Assembly (NCBI GenBank): GCA_015143295.1
Contig: CM026568.1
Coordinates: forward strand, 21,458,607-21,522,606
DNA from: Tetracentron sinense
Taxonomy: Eukaryota > Streptophyta > Magnoliopsida > Trochodendrales > Trochodendraceae
DNA: 64,000 nt
Reading direction: 5' to 3'
The notes below the pieces were generated by a model. The model did not search any database. It was not told where the DNA came from and was given only the letters and a program-made list of their open reading frames with translations. Every line of letters starts with the position of its first letter. Position 1 is the stretch's first letter. Below, in pieces: positions 47,370 to 57,820 of the stretch. A program made the translations under genes and the position numbers.

Positions 47370-47883
47370 TGTCAAAACTAGTTTAATAAAATAATATGTG
47401 TAGGACCACCAACAATTCCAACAGTTGCTACTGCCGGAGTGATTGCGGTGGTATGGCTACTGGTTTGTTGGCGGGAGAGAGAGATGGAAGGGGTAAGCTC
47501 TTGGTGTTCTATTGTTATCGTAGAAGAAGAAGAAGAAAGGGGAAGAGAGAAATCGGGAGAGGAAAAAAAATGGAAAGAGATGGGGACGGCTGCGCACAAC
47601 TGAATTAGGATTTTATAACCCTATTGATAGCTTTGTATGGGCACAGGTTTAGGGTTTGGTTAGTTAGGGTTTGGGTAACACGGGCTTGGGCTTTAAATGG
47701 GCTTGAGTTTGAGCTTGGATTCAAAGGATTTGGGCTTTGACATAAAAGCTTGGATTCCTGGGATTTTAAACATGGGCTAGGTGTTAGGGTTGTGTACATG
47801 GGCTGGGTTTTGATCTCTCTCTCTGGTTTGGAGACTCTTCAAAGCTCGCAAAATAAAATAAAATAAAATAAATACAAAGTAAC
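47370..47883. other. Repeat-derived, CT-rich leader-like sequence, no gene
   Basis: The minus strand holds a CT-rich run (47580-47520) like the one at 42.7 kb, and then GGGCTTGGGC words. An (AAAAT)n microsatellite lies at 47850-47872, directly before copy B. Short frames here are low-complexity. Confidence 0.4.
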
Positions 47884-50327
47884 TGTCAGCACCCCATTTT
47901 TATACCCCCCTTAACCATGGTTAATCAATTTAACCATGGTTAGTTCAACCCTAACCCTAGGTTAAACTCAGTCTAAACCATAGTTAAACCTAACCCTAGG
48001 TCGACCTCACCTAAACCCTAGCGTAAACCCTAGGTAGCCCTAGCCTAACCCTAGTAAGCCCTAGGCCTAAGTCCAAGCCCTTAGGGCCTAAAACCCATAG
48101 GCAAGCCAAGCTGGGCCCAAGAACCCAACCAAACCCAGCAGTAGGGGGGTCTGACCCTTAAAATTTTAAAATTTCAGTATCTCGGTAATCACATTACCGA
48201 CATCCAGTTCCCTTTGCCTTTGATAATTACCGTAAATTGATTACCACCACTACCGGTAGCGTGTTTGCAGACCTGCAAGGCAACCCTTGCACTGCCACCC
48301 ACTCCAAGCCTCCATGCCACTTCCCCCACGCGTCTGAGTTCCCTCAGAGACTCCTCCACGTGCCTGAGGCCTCCACCCATAACCGTCCTAATGCCCTCCA
48401 TGTGCTCACCTCAATCCCCTATAAAATCCAACACCCCTCAACTGCAAACCATGCCAATCAGCCTGTGGGGCACCCCTAAGTATTTTCGGAGACCCTTTCA
48501 CTCTCAGGCCACCTAACACCCTATAAAATCCAAAGGTTAGCCTTCCTCTTGCTGCAGCACCGTCGACAGCCACCTCCCACCAACCCTTGTAGACAACTAA
48601 GCAGGGTAGGGATCATCCATACCCCTCTTTCTCTTATTTCGAGCATTCCTGTAAACCCCTGGTCCATATCCAGGGGGTGTAGCTTAGTATTTGCAGCTTA
48701 GGAGGGGTTCCCTGCCTTCCCCATAGGCAGTGGAACCCCATGAACTCCCACACTCGCACACAACAGTGCACAGACCCTCTCCCACCTCCACTGGATTTCT
48801 AGGGGGTCCTCAGTTTATGAGGAACCCCCTTGATGCATTGCGGAACAGCACAGTAGGTCATTTTTTTATTTTCTGTAGAAAATCATTAATGGCGGTAGAA
48901 TAACTATTGCCATTTTGGTGTTTGTTGTTGCAGAGGCCACATGCCACGTTTGGTGAGGCCCTGGTCCATTCCAGGGCCTGTTTTGGATGTGTGAGACTCC
49001 CCTCTCACCCCTGAGCTTTCCAGGCTCTAGGGGTTAGCTTAACTAGTGTTAAATGACATAAAACTAATCTTGTGCATAATGTCGGCAATCCCATTGCCGA
49101 CATTCTGCTATTTTTGAACCATTGATAGTAGGCCTCCTGTGGGCCTACTTGTGGACCAAGCCCAGGGTTCAAAAGCTGGCCCAGGACACTTGACAACTCT
49201 TAGACATTCCCCTGGGTCCACCAGTCCACATGGCATCTCCCTTGACCTCCCCTTGGGATAGCCAAGCTACTGTTCCTGTAAAATAGGAATGGCGGTAATT
49301 GATCTATCGTAATTCCCAATATGAACCGTATTGAAAATGACGGTAATCCAATTACTACCACTCTTTGTTTTGTTTGAACAGAAGCCTGGCACAAGGCCCA
49401 GGCCCAAAATCAAGACCCTTGAGGCCCATTAGGGCCCTGTCTCACTTGCCAAACCTTGACCTTGCCTTTAACTGGGGTTAGATAAACCCCAGTTAACTCT
49501 TAACCCTGGTTAAGCTTCCCTTTTTGGGAAAAACACACATAAAGTTATAAAATCCAAAAAAAATGGAAAAACTCAAAAGACCAAAAAGAAATGGCTTATT
49601 AGCTTTGTCTTAACTGTAGTTAGTCCTTAATCATGGTTAACTAAACCCCGTTTAGTTTAACCATGGTTAAATCTCTCTATTTTGATAAACATCACATAAA
49701 ATGCCAAAAAAAAAATGAAAAATACAAAAAACCTAAAAAGAGGCCTTGTAGATTCCCCTAATCATGGTTAAACCCTTCTAACCGCGGTTAGACTCACCCT
49801 TGAGCACTTGACCAACTCGGTCAACTAAACCTTAGCCTCGGGCTAGACCCTTGACCACCCTATGCACATACACACTACTCCTTAGCTTGGATACGGGCTC
49901 ATGTGTCAGAACTACGCTCGGTCTGATCTCATTCCAATGTGAGTACGTAGGTAATCCTACTCGGATTCGACCCTAGCCATCTAACTTTCTCTTTTTCTTG
50001 GATTAGCATTCTCTTAAATACTTCGGTATTTTAACTAATGTTGAGATTAAAAATTGGCTTAATTTTAGGGAGTAGGTAACCGTTGTAAAACAGGGGTCCT
50101 AAAATGTCTAACATCTTCCCCGGGACTTAATCAAATCACTTACCCTAACTCTGATAGGCCATTTGTTTTATCTATAAACAAATCAATTCCGGAACCTATC
50201 CCTTAGAATGAATAGGCGGCGACTCTCAGTCAAACAACATTAAATGTGAAAGTGGGTTGAAAAAATCTCATGCTTATAATAATAAAATAGAATGTAGCTT
50301 TAGGAGTGTAAAAATGGGGTGTTCACA
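47884..50327 (-). repeat. Long repeat family X, copy B, complete ends (2444 bp)
   Basis: On the minus strand it starts TGTGAACACCCCATTTTTAC at 50327 and ends TAAAAATGGGGTGCTGACA at 47884, so the two ends are near-inverted over about 20 bp with TG/CA borders. Shared family blocks run in the same order as copies A and C. Flanking 5-mers GTAAC and ATGGA do not match, so there is no TSD; the copy may be a recombinant. Three hairpins are present (49078, 48888, 48182). No coding frame. Confidence 0.65.
49078..49104. other. 12+3+12 hairpin in copy B
   Basis: Perfect arms AATGTCGGCAAT and ATTGCCGACATT around loop CCC. The arms differ from those at 44825 at several positions, and each change is matched on the opposite arm. 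Confidence 0.9.
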
Positions 50328-50902
50328 ATGGAATTTAATTCAATAGGTTTTAAATCCATGAAATTCAATTATTTGACCCAATTCTAATTCCATAAATCCA
50401 AATATTTTACTCAATTCTAATTCTATAAATCCAAAGGCACCCTTATATCGTTCCACATTTTCCATTGCTTGACCGTTAGTCATTAGTTAATGTATATAAT
50501 ACCCACCCTACATGACTTTGAAATTATCTCTGAATCCATTTTTAGATGTTACTCATTGGGATTGAACCCAAGGTCTCCCCTTCATAAACCCTAAAAAAGA
50601 GTGTTGAGAGTGTGAAGCAAAACTCAAAGAAGAAAAATGAAGCTATCTGTTTATTGTATGTTGAAAAAAGAGGAAATGTTCATGGTCTAGTCATCTAGAA
50701 CATCTGTTCAGTTTCAAATGAGAAAGCATCTTGGAAATCTACTACGCGAATGTATACCCGTTCAAACCTTTATTCGAGTTTGGAATCAGTTTTCCTTTCC
50801 TTGACCATCTCACACGCTTTTTTCTTGTTCCCAACAACTGTTATTCACTTTTCAAATGAATTTGAGTTTAAATGGATTGGAGGAAAAGACAACTCGGCAC
50901 CT
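50328..50902. other. Intergenic, nothing recognised
   Basis: AT-rich sequence. A tandem-like pair CCATGAAATTCAATTATTTG / CCATAAATCCAAATATTT around 50350-50430. No gene supported. Confidence 0.3.
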
Positions 50903-50911
50903 TATCAAGTA

Positions 50912-51247
50912 GAGGTCCAATCAAAGCCAATTGCGATTGAATTCAGGGTGAGTTCAATCGTATCCACAGGCCAACACGTGTGCCTTTTAACCCTAGTCAA
51001 CTGTGGTAAGATTTACTAACTCATGGGGTTCAATAATATAATCTTGGTTTTCTTTTTAAAAAAATATTAACCCTAAGGGTTGAAAATTCTTAACTTGAGT
51101 TAATAATTTTTGTAATTTTTTCAAAAAAATAAGGTTATATTATTGAACCCCAAGGGTTACTCATTCTTAATTATGAGACACGTGTTGCCTTGTGGATGTG
51201 ATTGAACTCACCCTGACTTCAATCACAATTGGTTGTGATTCGATCTC
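50912..51247. mobile_element. Foldback MITE with perfect 9-bp TSD
   Basis: TSD TATCAAGTA at 50903-50911 and 51248-51256, 9 of 9. Left end GAGGTCCAATCAAAGCCAAT; right end, inverted, GAGATCGAATCACAACCAAT. The arms of about 150 bp pair throughout (GAGTTCAATCG; ACACGTGT). The 9-bp TSD and long arms indicate a Mutator-type MITE. This is the best-preserved member; relatives are at 8.5, 10.05, 13.6, 27.2, 51.3, 56.7 and 57.4-57.8 kb. Confidence 0.88.
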
Positions 51248-51274
51248 TATCAAGTAACCCTCTCCTCAAAAGAT

Positions 51275-51510
51275 TCCGGATCGTGTCCAATTGCAATTGA
51301 ACTCGCTAACTCTAGGTAACAAGTTTTAACCCTCAGGGTTAATAATTTTTTAATATTCTTTTTCTAAAAACTAAGGTTAAAGTGTTGAACCCTAAGCATA
51401 GTGAATCTTAACCACAATTAATGAGTTAAGAAGAACATATGTTAACCTGTGGGTGCGATTGAAATCTCCCGAGTTCAATCATGATTGATTGTGATCCAAA
51501 CTCCCTCAAA
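51275..51510. mobile_element. Second, decayed copy of the 9-bp-TSD foldback MITE
   Basis: Arms GGATCGTGTCCAATTGCAAT and, inverted, GGATCACAATCAATCATGAT flank the usual interior (AACCACAATTAATGAGTTAA). It starts about 20 bp after the copy at 50912-51247. No TSD read. Confidence 0.65.
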
Positions 51511-52330
51511 AGGCACTGGAGAGTCGAAATTGACCAGAATGGTATCTGAATGTCAAATTCTTAACCGGTATGGTGTCTTCTGTGGACCCTAAAGAGGACA
51601 CCAATGTTTTCCTCATTAAAAAAAATATTCTCAAATCAACATGCATGAAGCCGGCTATTCAGCAATTTTAGCAAAAACAAAATTGAAATTCGAAAATTGC
51701 CTAAGCGAACAATTTTATTTTCCACGTACACAAATTAATGAACCATTCAGTAACTTTGGCAAAACCAATGTTAAAACGCCAAGCCACCTAATGTTTACCA
51801 GTAGTTAAAAAAAATCTGAAAGCAATATTATTAGTAATAAAATGGGACGTACGCGATCAATAGGATGGACCAAGACTGAGTCCCTATCGTTGACAGCTAA
51901 CCCACTAATGTATCATCTACTAACACGATAAATGATGTCATTCATTAAAAATAAAAAAAAACCATTGATTAAAAAAAAATGTTCATGTCAGGTTGAAGAC
52001 TTTAAGGGATCCATGATAAGATAATTTAAAGTACCTCAAAATTTTGACCATGGGGTTGAGACAATCATTTTCTCTTTTACTTGTGCAAATCGGTTTCATC
52101 ACAAAATGTACCTACCCATTTACGATGGACAAATTGAACCCTCGTTTCATTGTCATGTACTGTAGGAGAGTGGCGGCTGCCATTTAAAGTAAACTAACCA
52201 AAATATAAACAGAGAATGTCTTATAGATTGAAATCCGACAAGATTAGGTGATGATAACAAGCTAATCCCAGAATTATTTATGATAAAAAGAATCAATGAA
52301 AGAAGGAGCCAAATCTTCTACACTCTACAG
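51511..52330. other. Intergenic, nothing recognised
   Basis: AT-rich, no supported coding frame, no clear repeat boundaries. Confidence 0.3.
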
Positions 52331-52344
52331 TGATAACCGGATTT

Positions 52345-52673
52345 GGCAAATCCGGTTATCACCCCTAGAGGTCACCACGTGTCTCCTTTGACACCCCTTA
52401 ACCGTGGGTAAGGTTCACCCACCCCTAGGCTTCACCCACCCATCTTTGGTTTTTTTAAAAAAATATTTATTCTTTTTTTAAAATTAAAAAACTGTTTTTA
52501 ATATTAAAAAAAACTCTAAAAACAGATTTTTAATTTTAAAAAAAGAATTAATATTTTTTTTTAAAAAAACAAGGATGGGTAGGTGAACCCTAGGGGTGGG
52601 TGAACCTTACCCACAGTTAAGGGGTGTCAAAGGAGACACGTGGCAACCTCTAGGGGTGATAACTGGATTTGCC
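52345..52673. mobile_element. Foldback MITE, nearly full-length palindrome (329 bp)
   Basis: Left arm GGCAAATCCGGTTATCACCC through CCACGTGTCTCCTTTGACAC and TTCACCCACCCCTAGG; right arm is its inverse with few mismatches, joined by an A/T-rich centre. The interior arm motif is that of the 30-31 kb array. The left end also lies in a local perfect palindrome, TGATAACCGGATTTG then G then its inverse (52331-52361). No TSD recognised. Confidence 0.8.
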
Positions 52674-53309
52674 GTAGAGGATTTGACTTGACGAAAGAAA
52701 AGAAAAAAAAGAGAACAGTCATAGGGTGGTTATGTAAGGTTATCAATCAAATTGGTTGGCCTTTGATAACTACATCTACTAGATGGGTTCAGCTCCAATC
52801 AAAATTCGATCTAATCTCTATAGGAAAGTGATGAAAAACTCTCGTTTGTATGTACTATCGAGAGCTCAACCATTGGATTCAAGATCTAATGGATTCAAAG
52901 CATTAAGTTGCTTTAAAAGGTAGCCCCACTTAATGCTTGAAACCACTGGATGTTAAATCCAACGGTTGAACTCTCGATAGTAAGTGCTGTTGAGAGTTTT
53001 AAATCACTTCCCATCTCTATATGCCTTTTTTTTTTTTTCTTAGGATGGACCCCATAGGAGCGGCATGTCTACTTAATAATAGAATATTTTTGACCAATCA
53101 TATGACGTTACATTAAAAGAAATTAAACATAACGATTCCTTTGTAGCATCATGTGTCCCATAATGTGACTTTGGTGAATCCTATTCCTAATAATATATGG
53201 AAATGGTGACATCCAATAGGCGTGTTGCGTGTTAAAGTCATTGTTACATGTCAAAATAATAATAATAATACATGCCATTATTATTATATCCATTCGTTTG
53301 CATCTAGGC
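52674..53309. other. Intergenic with a 40-bp inverted repeat
   Basis: CTCTCGATAGTA/TACTATCGAGAG words at 52847-52865 and 52969-52986 pair, with AACCATTGGAT and ATCCAACGGTT inside, suggesting a small foldback. No gene. Confidence 0.4.
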
Positions 53310-53317
53310 CACAATAG

Positions 53318-53784
53318 TAGGGCTGTCAACGGATCGGATTCGGACCGGATCTGCCTAGATCCGAATCCGATCCGAGATCCGTTGGATCATGAAGTAACTG
53401 ATCCGAATCCGATCCGATTATATATCGTCCGATCCGAATCCGATCCGATCCGAGTAAGGTTATTTAAAAAAAAAAAAAATCTATTTTAATAATAAAAAAT
53501 CTAATAATACCTTAATTAATACTAATTAATGTTAATTTTTTTAAAAATTAATATTTTATACATAGAAAATCTAAATAATATATTTAAAATAATTAAAAAT
53601 TATTATTATTATCGGATCGGATTTTAATCGGATCGGATCACCCTATATCCAGATCCGATCCGATTATAATCGGATTCCACCGATCCGATCCGATCCGAAT
53701 CCGATCCGACGGATCACATATAGGGTCCAAAGTCTGGCTAATCGGATCGGATCCGGATCATGATCCGGTCCATTGACAGCCCTA
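53318..53784. mobile_element. hAT-type MITE with perfect 8-bp TSD (467 bp)
   Basis: TSD CACAATAG at 53310-53317 and 53785-53792, 8 of 8. Left end TAGGGCTGTCAACGGATCGG, right end inverted TAGGGCTGTCAATGGACCGG. Subterminal parts are dense in GATCCGAATCCGATCC words; the middle is AT-rich. No transposase, so it is non-autonomous. It inserted at the outer edge of the left arm of the 53792-54211 hairpin. Confidence 0.93.
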
Positions 53785-53791
53785 CACAATA

Positions 53792-54211
53792 GTGATCAAA
53801 CGAATTTACCAAGTTGGATAGGGACGATATGCAAATGGATCGGACGTGGATCAACATCAATCCAATCTCAACCTATTGCTAATCTGACTATCCATATTGG
53901 ACCACCAAACCTGCCCCAGTTGGGCTATGATTCGACCTTCGATAGTCAACAGGAGTGTGTGTGTTACATGACCCTAATTTCGACGCCTTTAATTAAACAA
54001 GTGTAGACATCGATCTAGGCTTCAAATTGGGTCATGTAACACACACACTCCTGTTGACTATCGAAGGTCGAATCGTAGCCCAACTGGGGCAGGTTTGGTG
54101 GTCCAATATGGATAGTCAGATTAGCAATAGGTTGAGATTGGATTGATGTTGATCCACGTCCGATCCATTTGCATATCGTCCCTATCCAACTTGGTAAATT
54201 CGTTTGATCAC
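53792..54211. repeat. 183-bp near-perfect inverted repeat (hairpin), 54-bp loop
   Basis: Left arm 53792-53974 and right arm 54029-54211 are exact inverses apart from one difference (GGGCTATGATTCG versus GGGCTACGATTCG). The loop is 53975-54028. The arms start GTGATCAAACGAATTTACCA and contain a GTGTGTGTG run. An RNA copy would form a long duplex that plant Dicer-like enzymes process. It could be a young foldback transposon, an hpRNA or a proto-MIR locus. Confidence 0.92.
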
Positions 54212-54381
54212 TAATGTAGCGTTTGGTAATACTAATCTAAATAGGTAGAACTTATTTGAAATTATGCTTAATTGGACTTTAGATTGTTAAGTTGAAGTTT
54301 AATTACATGCCTACATCTTTTTGAAGTATAGATTTTAAAAGTAAAATGTTTTACTTTAAAAAGTAGTTCATAACTACTTTT

Positions 54382-54741
54382 TGTGAAAGCGTCCAACTCA
54401 AAACCAATTGGCAATGAGTGGAGAGGCCTTACATGTATATAAGGCCAACACTATTTCTCTATTTAGTCGATGTGGGATTAATTCTCTTACACGCCCCCTC
54501 ACGTACAGTCCTAATTTTAGGTCTGTCACGTGCGCCTATTTTGGTTCGTCAATCATGCAGCCTTTCTGTTTGGGTCTGTCATCGTGAGTGTGAGCATAAT
54601 TTGACCGTTGGGCCTTTGGGCTCTGATACCATGTGAAAGCGTCCAACTCAAAACCAATTGGCAATGAGTAGAGAGGCCTTACATGTATATAAGGCCAACA
54701 CTATTTCTCTATTTAGTCGATGTGGGATTAATTCTCTTACA
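54382..54741 (-). mobile_element. Complete TRIM retrotransposon, TSD CTTTT (360 bp)
   Basis: Two direct 110-bp terminal repeats (54382-54491 and 54632-54741) differ at one base. TSD CTTTT at 54377-54381 and 54742-54746. On the minus strand the LTR begins TGTAAGAGAATTAATCCC and ends GACGCTTTCACA; the primer site TGGTATCAGAGC (54631-54620) abuts it directly, and a purine tract GTGAGGGGGCG (54502-54492) precedes the other LTR. The interior of 140 bp has no coding capacity, so it needs enzymes from another element. The near-identical repeats imply recent movement. Confidence 0.95.
54620..54631 (-). promoter_or_regulatory. TRIM primer-binding site (initiator tRNA-Met)
   Basis: TGGTATCAGAGC on the minus strand, directly after the CA of the LTR. 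Confidence 0.93.
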
Positions 54742-54890
54742 CTTTTTATTTTAGAGGTAAAACCGCTACTTCAAAAAAATGCAAACATGTAATTAATATT
54801 CAACTTAACAATCTAAAGTGTTAAACATATTTTTCAAATAAGCTCTACCTATTTAAATTGGTGTTACCAAATGCCACCTAACATGTTTAA

Positions 54891-56024
54891 AATAATCGTT
54901 GAATAATTATGTATAGCTTACATGACGAGGTAAAAAAAAAAGTTTGCCTCTCCCTTAAGATGATTCCTCTCCTGTCCTAGTTCGCTCACCAATTACTAAT
55001 CCATTAACTCTAACAACTAATAATAGATTAATAATTTTTCTATACAATTTATTTTGAGTAAACTGTTTCATCCCCTTAAATAAAAAATACCGCCGTTTAG
55101 AACATGGTTTGAAAAGTTTTAACCAAAAGGATATTTATTTTAATATTACCCTTATTAATGTTTGGCTTTTATTTACATACCTAAAGGATAAATATATTAA
55201 GAGATTAACTGCGAACAGGAGCTCCGATTGAACGGTTAACATGATTAATCCAAATTTTGTCTTGAGCGGGGGTTTGGAAAAATTTTAATGTTAAAAAATA
55301 TCATTTTTTCTGTTTGTAATTATCAAACTACTACTACTAAGACAAAATTCGGTTGCTTCGATTGAACGGTTAATTGGAGTTCCTCTTCATAATTAATCTC
55401 ATATAAAGCCCAAGCATGCCCATTTGGTAAATATGTCAAAAGCATGTAGATAACAAAATTAAGGCATGCCTTTTTTTTTTTTTAACGAGTAGTTAGTTTT
55501 AGGGGTGGCAATCCTTTCTCATTTTGATAGTATATCAAATTTCAACCTCATCCCAACCCAAATTTATAAGAAAATCTTCCAATCCGTTTTGCCTTTGATC
55601 CTATGTGGTTGGTTATGTGTCGAGCTTAAATAAAAACTTGACTTGATCGTTTGAGTCTAAAATATTAACTTGAGTTTGGCTTAGATTAGTCAAGCCGAGC
55701 TCACGAGTCAGCTTGACTTGAATGCAGCCCTAAATTACTGTATGAGATACCTTCTAGATTCTGACATTGCTCTCTACAATCCGGGTAAGAGCTATAGGAT
55801 AAATCCCTAGGTCATAACGTTAACTTATGGTCAATAACACAAAATTTTGGCAGAACAATTGACCATGTGCGCTTCAAATAATTAAAAACAAAAAATAATA
55901 CACTTAAATAGCATTCGATCTCTCCCCAAACTTGCTGTGAGATGATGGTCGAACTCGATCAAAATGCAATCCAACTTGGTCAGTTAACGAAAAAACTTAC
56001 TAACATTCCTTGTTGTTATTCTAT
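54891..56024. other. Intergenic, no gene
   Basis: AT-rich. A region at 55499-55733 starts TAGGGGTGGCAATCC and ends GCAGCCCTA, hAT-like ends, but without a matching 8-bp duplication. A T run at 55466-55483 has no TSD that I can see. Confidence 0.35.
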
Positions 56025-56076
56025 TTGGACATTTGTTCTTTTTTTTTTTTTTTTTGATAAGATTGGACATTTGTTC
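56025..56076 (-). mobile_element. 24-bp retroposon-tail insertion with perfect 14-bp TSD
   Basis: TTGGACATTTGTTC at 56025-56038 and 56063-56076, 14 of 14, flanking seventeen T plus GATAAGA. On the minus strand: TCTTATC followed by an A tail. The terminal word differs from the GGTCACT type at 9170 and 20935, so at least two retroposon families leave such tails. Confidence 0.85.
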
Positions 56077-56684
56077 ATACAATGAAAATATAGTAATAAA
56101 ATCTACTACAGAGTTTTGCTAACAATGGATTCAGCTCGAAATATTGTTGACGTATATGTCGAACCAAAAAAAAAAAACTTGAAATATTGAGACCCATGTC
56201 ACAACGATGTGACTACCTGATTAGCCCTCTCGTGGCAGTTTCGTATTTTAAATTAAGTGTGTCTAAGCAGGAGAGGAGTCATTTTTTAGTACGACACCTA
56301 TGATTGATTGAAAATAGTAATAATTGTTGATAAAATTTGTGGAGAAAAATTAGATAGATACAAAATATTAGGCATCTAAGGGATGATCCAAAATTTTTTT
56401 GATAACTAAGTTCTCAGGTCATCTCGTTCAATACATTTTGTACCTAACTTATGAATATTGTTTTTTATTGTTTACAGAAAATTTGTCTGCCCCATGCCTC
56501 ATAACTATGACCAATTAAATAATTAAATTAACTGATATGAAATATATATTTTAATTTCAAAAGTTCATGAGACAGTTTCTCTCTCACCCCATGGCTGTCA
56601 TATTACATAATATAGTATAATTTTTTTAAGGGACAACTTCCCCTTGTCCCATTATTATCCCCAATTAAATACTTAAAACAATTT

Positions 56685-56895
56685 AATATAAAACGAGTTG
56701 AATTCGGATGGTTCAATCACACTGAAATAGCCCCCCTTTAACTCTGGTTAATAACTCTTAACCGTTAGGGTTAATTCTTTTTTCTAAAAATAAAAGTTAG
56801 ATTGTTGAAGCAAGAGTTAGTAAATCTTAACCATAATTAAAGGAGGAATGAAAAGGACACGTTTGGGCTGAGTTCAATGGAATATGATATCCAAC
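56685..56895. mobile_element. Decayed foldback MITE
   Basis: GAGTTGAATTCGG, GGTTCAATCACAC and CCTTTAACTCTGG at left pair with inverted AGTTCAATGG and TAAAGGAGGAATG words at right; same family as 50912-51247. Confidence 0.5.
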
Positions 56896-57360
56896 TCAGT
56901 AAATTACTTTTTTACCCCAAAGTTTGGGGGCACTTTCTCCCTTCCATATTATATCCTAAAAAAAAAAAATCTACTTTTTCAAAAGTTGAGTGGGGCCGCT
57001 TAACCTCTTTCTAAGCGTTATGCTCTATCTCCTCTGTTTCTCTACATTACCCTTGCTTGAGTGCTAGGCGAATATGATCTTATGAATGCTGTCTCTTTCT
57101 TCTTTCAGGAGATTATGTTACCTAGTCTTTCATTGAGCCTAAATCTATTTGGGATGTCCTTGTTTTCCACCTTCCAAGTCATATCCCCACTATAAGGAAA
57201 GCTACCCTTCGTTTCTTTCTTTACTAATATCTCTAAAGGAGTAACACGTCTTAATTATTTTAAACTGTTATTTACGGGCAAAATTTCCTTTAGATTTAAT
57301 CAATGCGAAAGCAGTCGGATATAATGAAGCCGCATATTCTTAGAAAGTAGAGTGGTATCA
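56896..57360. other. Intergenic, nothing recognised
   Basis: No supported frame or repeat boundary. Confidence 0.3.
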
Positions 57361-57820
57361 TCCGCGGGAGTTTGGATCACAGTCAATTGCAAGAGTGCGT
57401 GTGTGTGCGTGTATGGTCTTCTTTCTCAAAAACTAAGATTAAAAATATTATTCTTAATAAAGCTTTTTAACCACAATTAAGGGACACGTGTTACGTTGTG
57501 CATCTTTGTGAGTGCCATTGAACTCTTGGAGTTCAATTGCAATTGGCTGTGATCTGAACTTACCATCCACATCCCAAAAGAAAAGTCTCACAGTGGAGGG
57601 TTGGGAACAGGTTCAATTGGGATTGAACTCAGGTGAGTTTAATTACATCCATAGGTCAACATGTGTACTTTTAAACCAGTTATAATAATTATGTTTAAGA
57701 TTCACTAACCCTTGGAGTAAAATAATTTAATGTTGGTTTTTAGATAAAAAAAATATTAGCCTAATCAAAATGACAATTAAAAAGATTTTGTGAGTGCCAT
57801 TGAACTCTTGAGTTACACCA
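57361..57820. mobile_element. Two partial foldback-MITE copies
   Basis: A right arm (57436-57558, ACACGTGTTACGTTGTGCAT then GAACTCTTGGAGTTCAATTG) is followed by a left arm (57605-57780, GGTTCAATTGGGATTGAACT). Each lacks its partner. The phrase GTGAGTGCCATTGAACTCTT occurs in both. Confidence 0.5.

Larger units (their letters stand above)
54213..54890. mobile_element. TIR element with long arms, split by a TRIM
   Basis: Left arm (54216-54376, GTAGCGTTTGGTAATACTAA) and right arm (54747-54885, inverted GTGGCATTTGGTAACACCAA) agree at about 80%. Shared blocks include AAATAGGTAGA, CTTATTTGAAA and TTTAGATTGTTAAGTTGAA. No TSD is certain. Confidence 0.7.

Noticed and set aside
54418..54636. 72-aa plus-strand frame
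   Set aside because: Lies wholly inside the TRIM, on the strand opposite its transcript.
55466..55483. T run near 55.47 kb as a tail insertion
   Set aside because: Flanking sequences show no target duplication.
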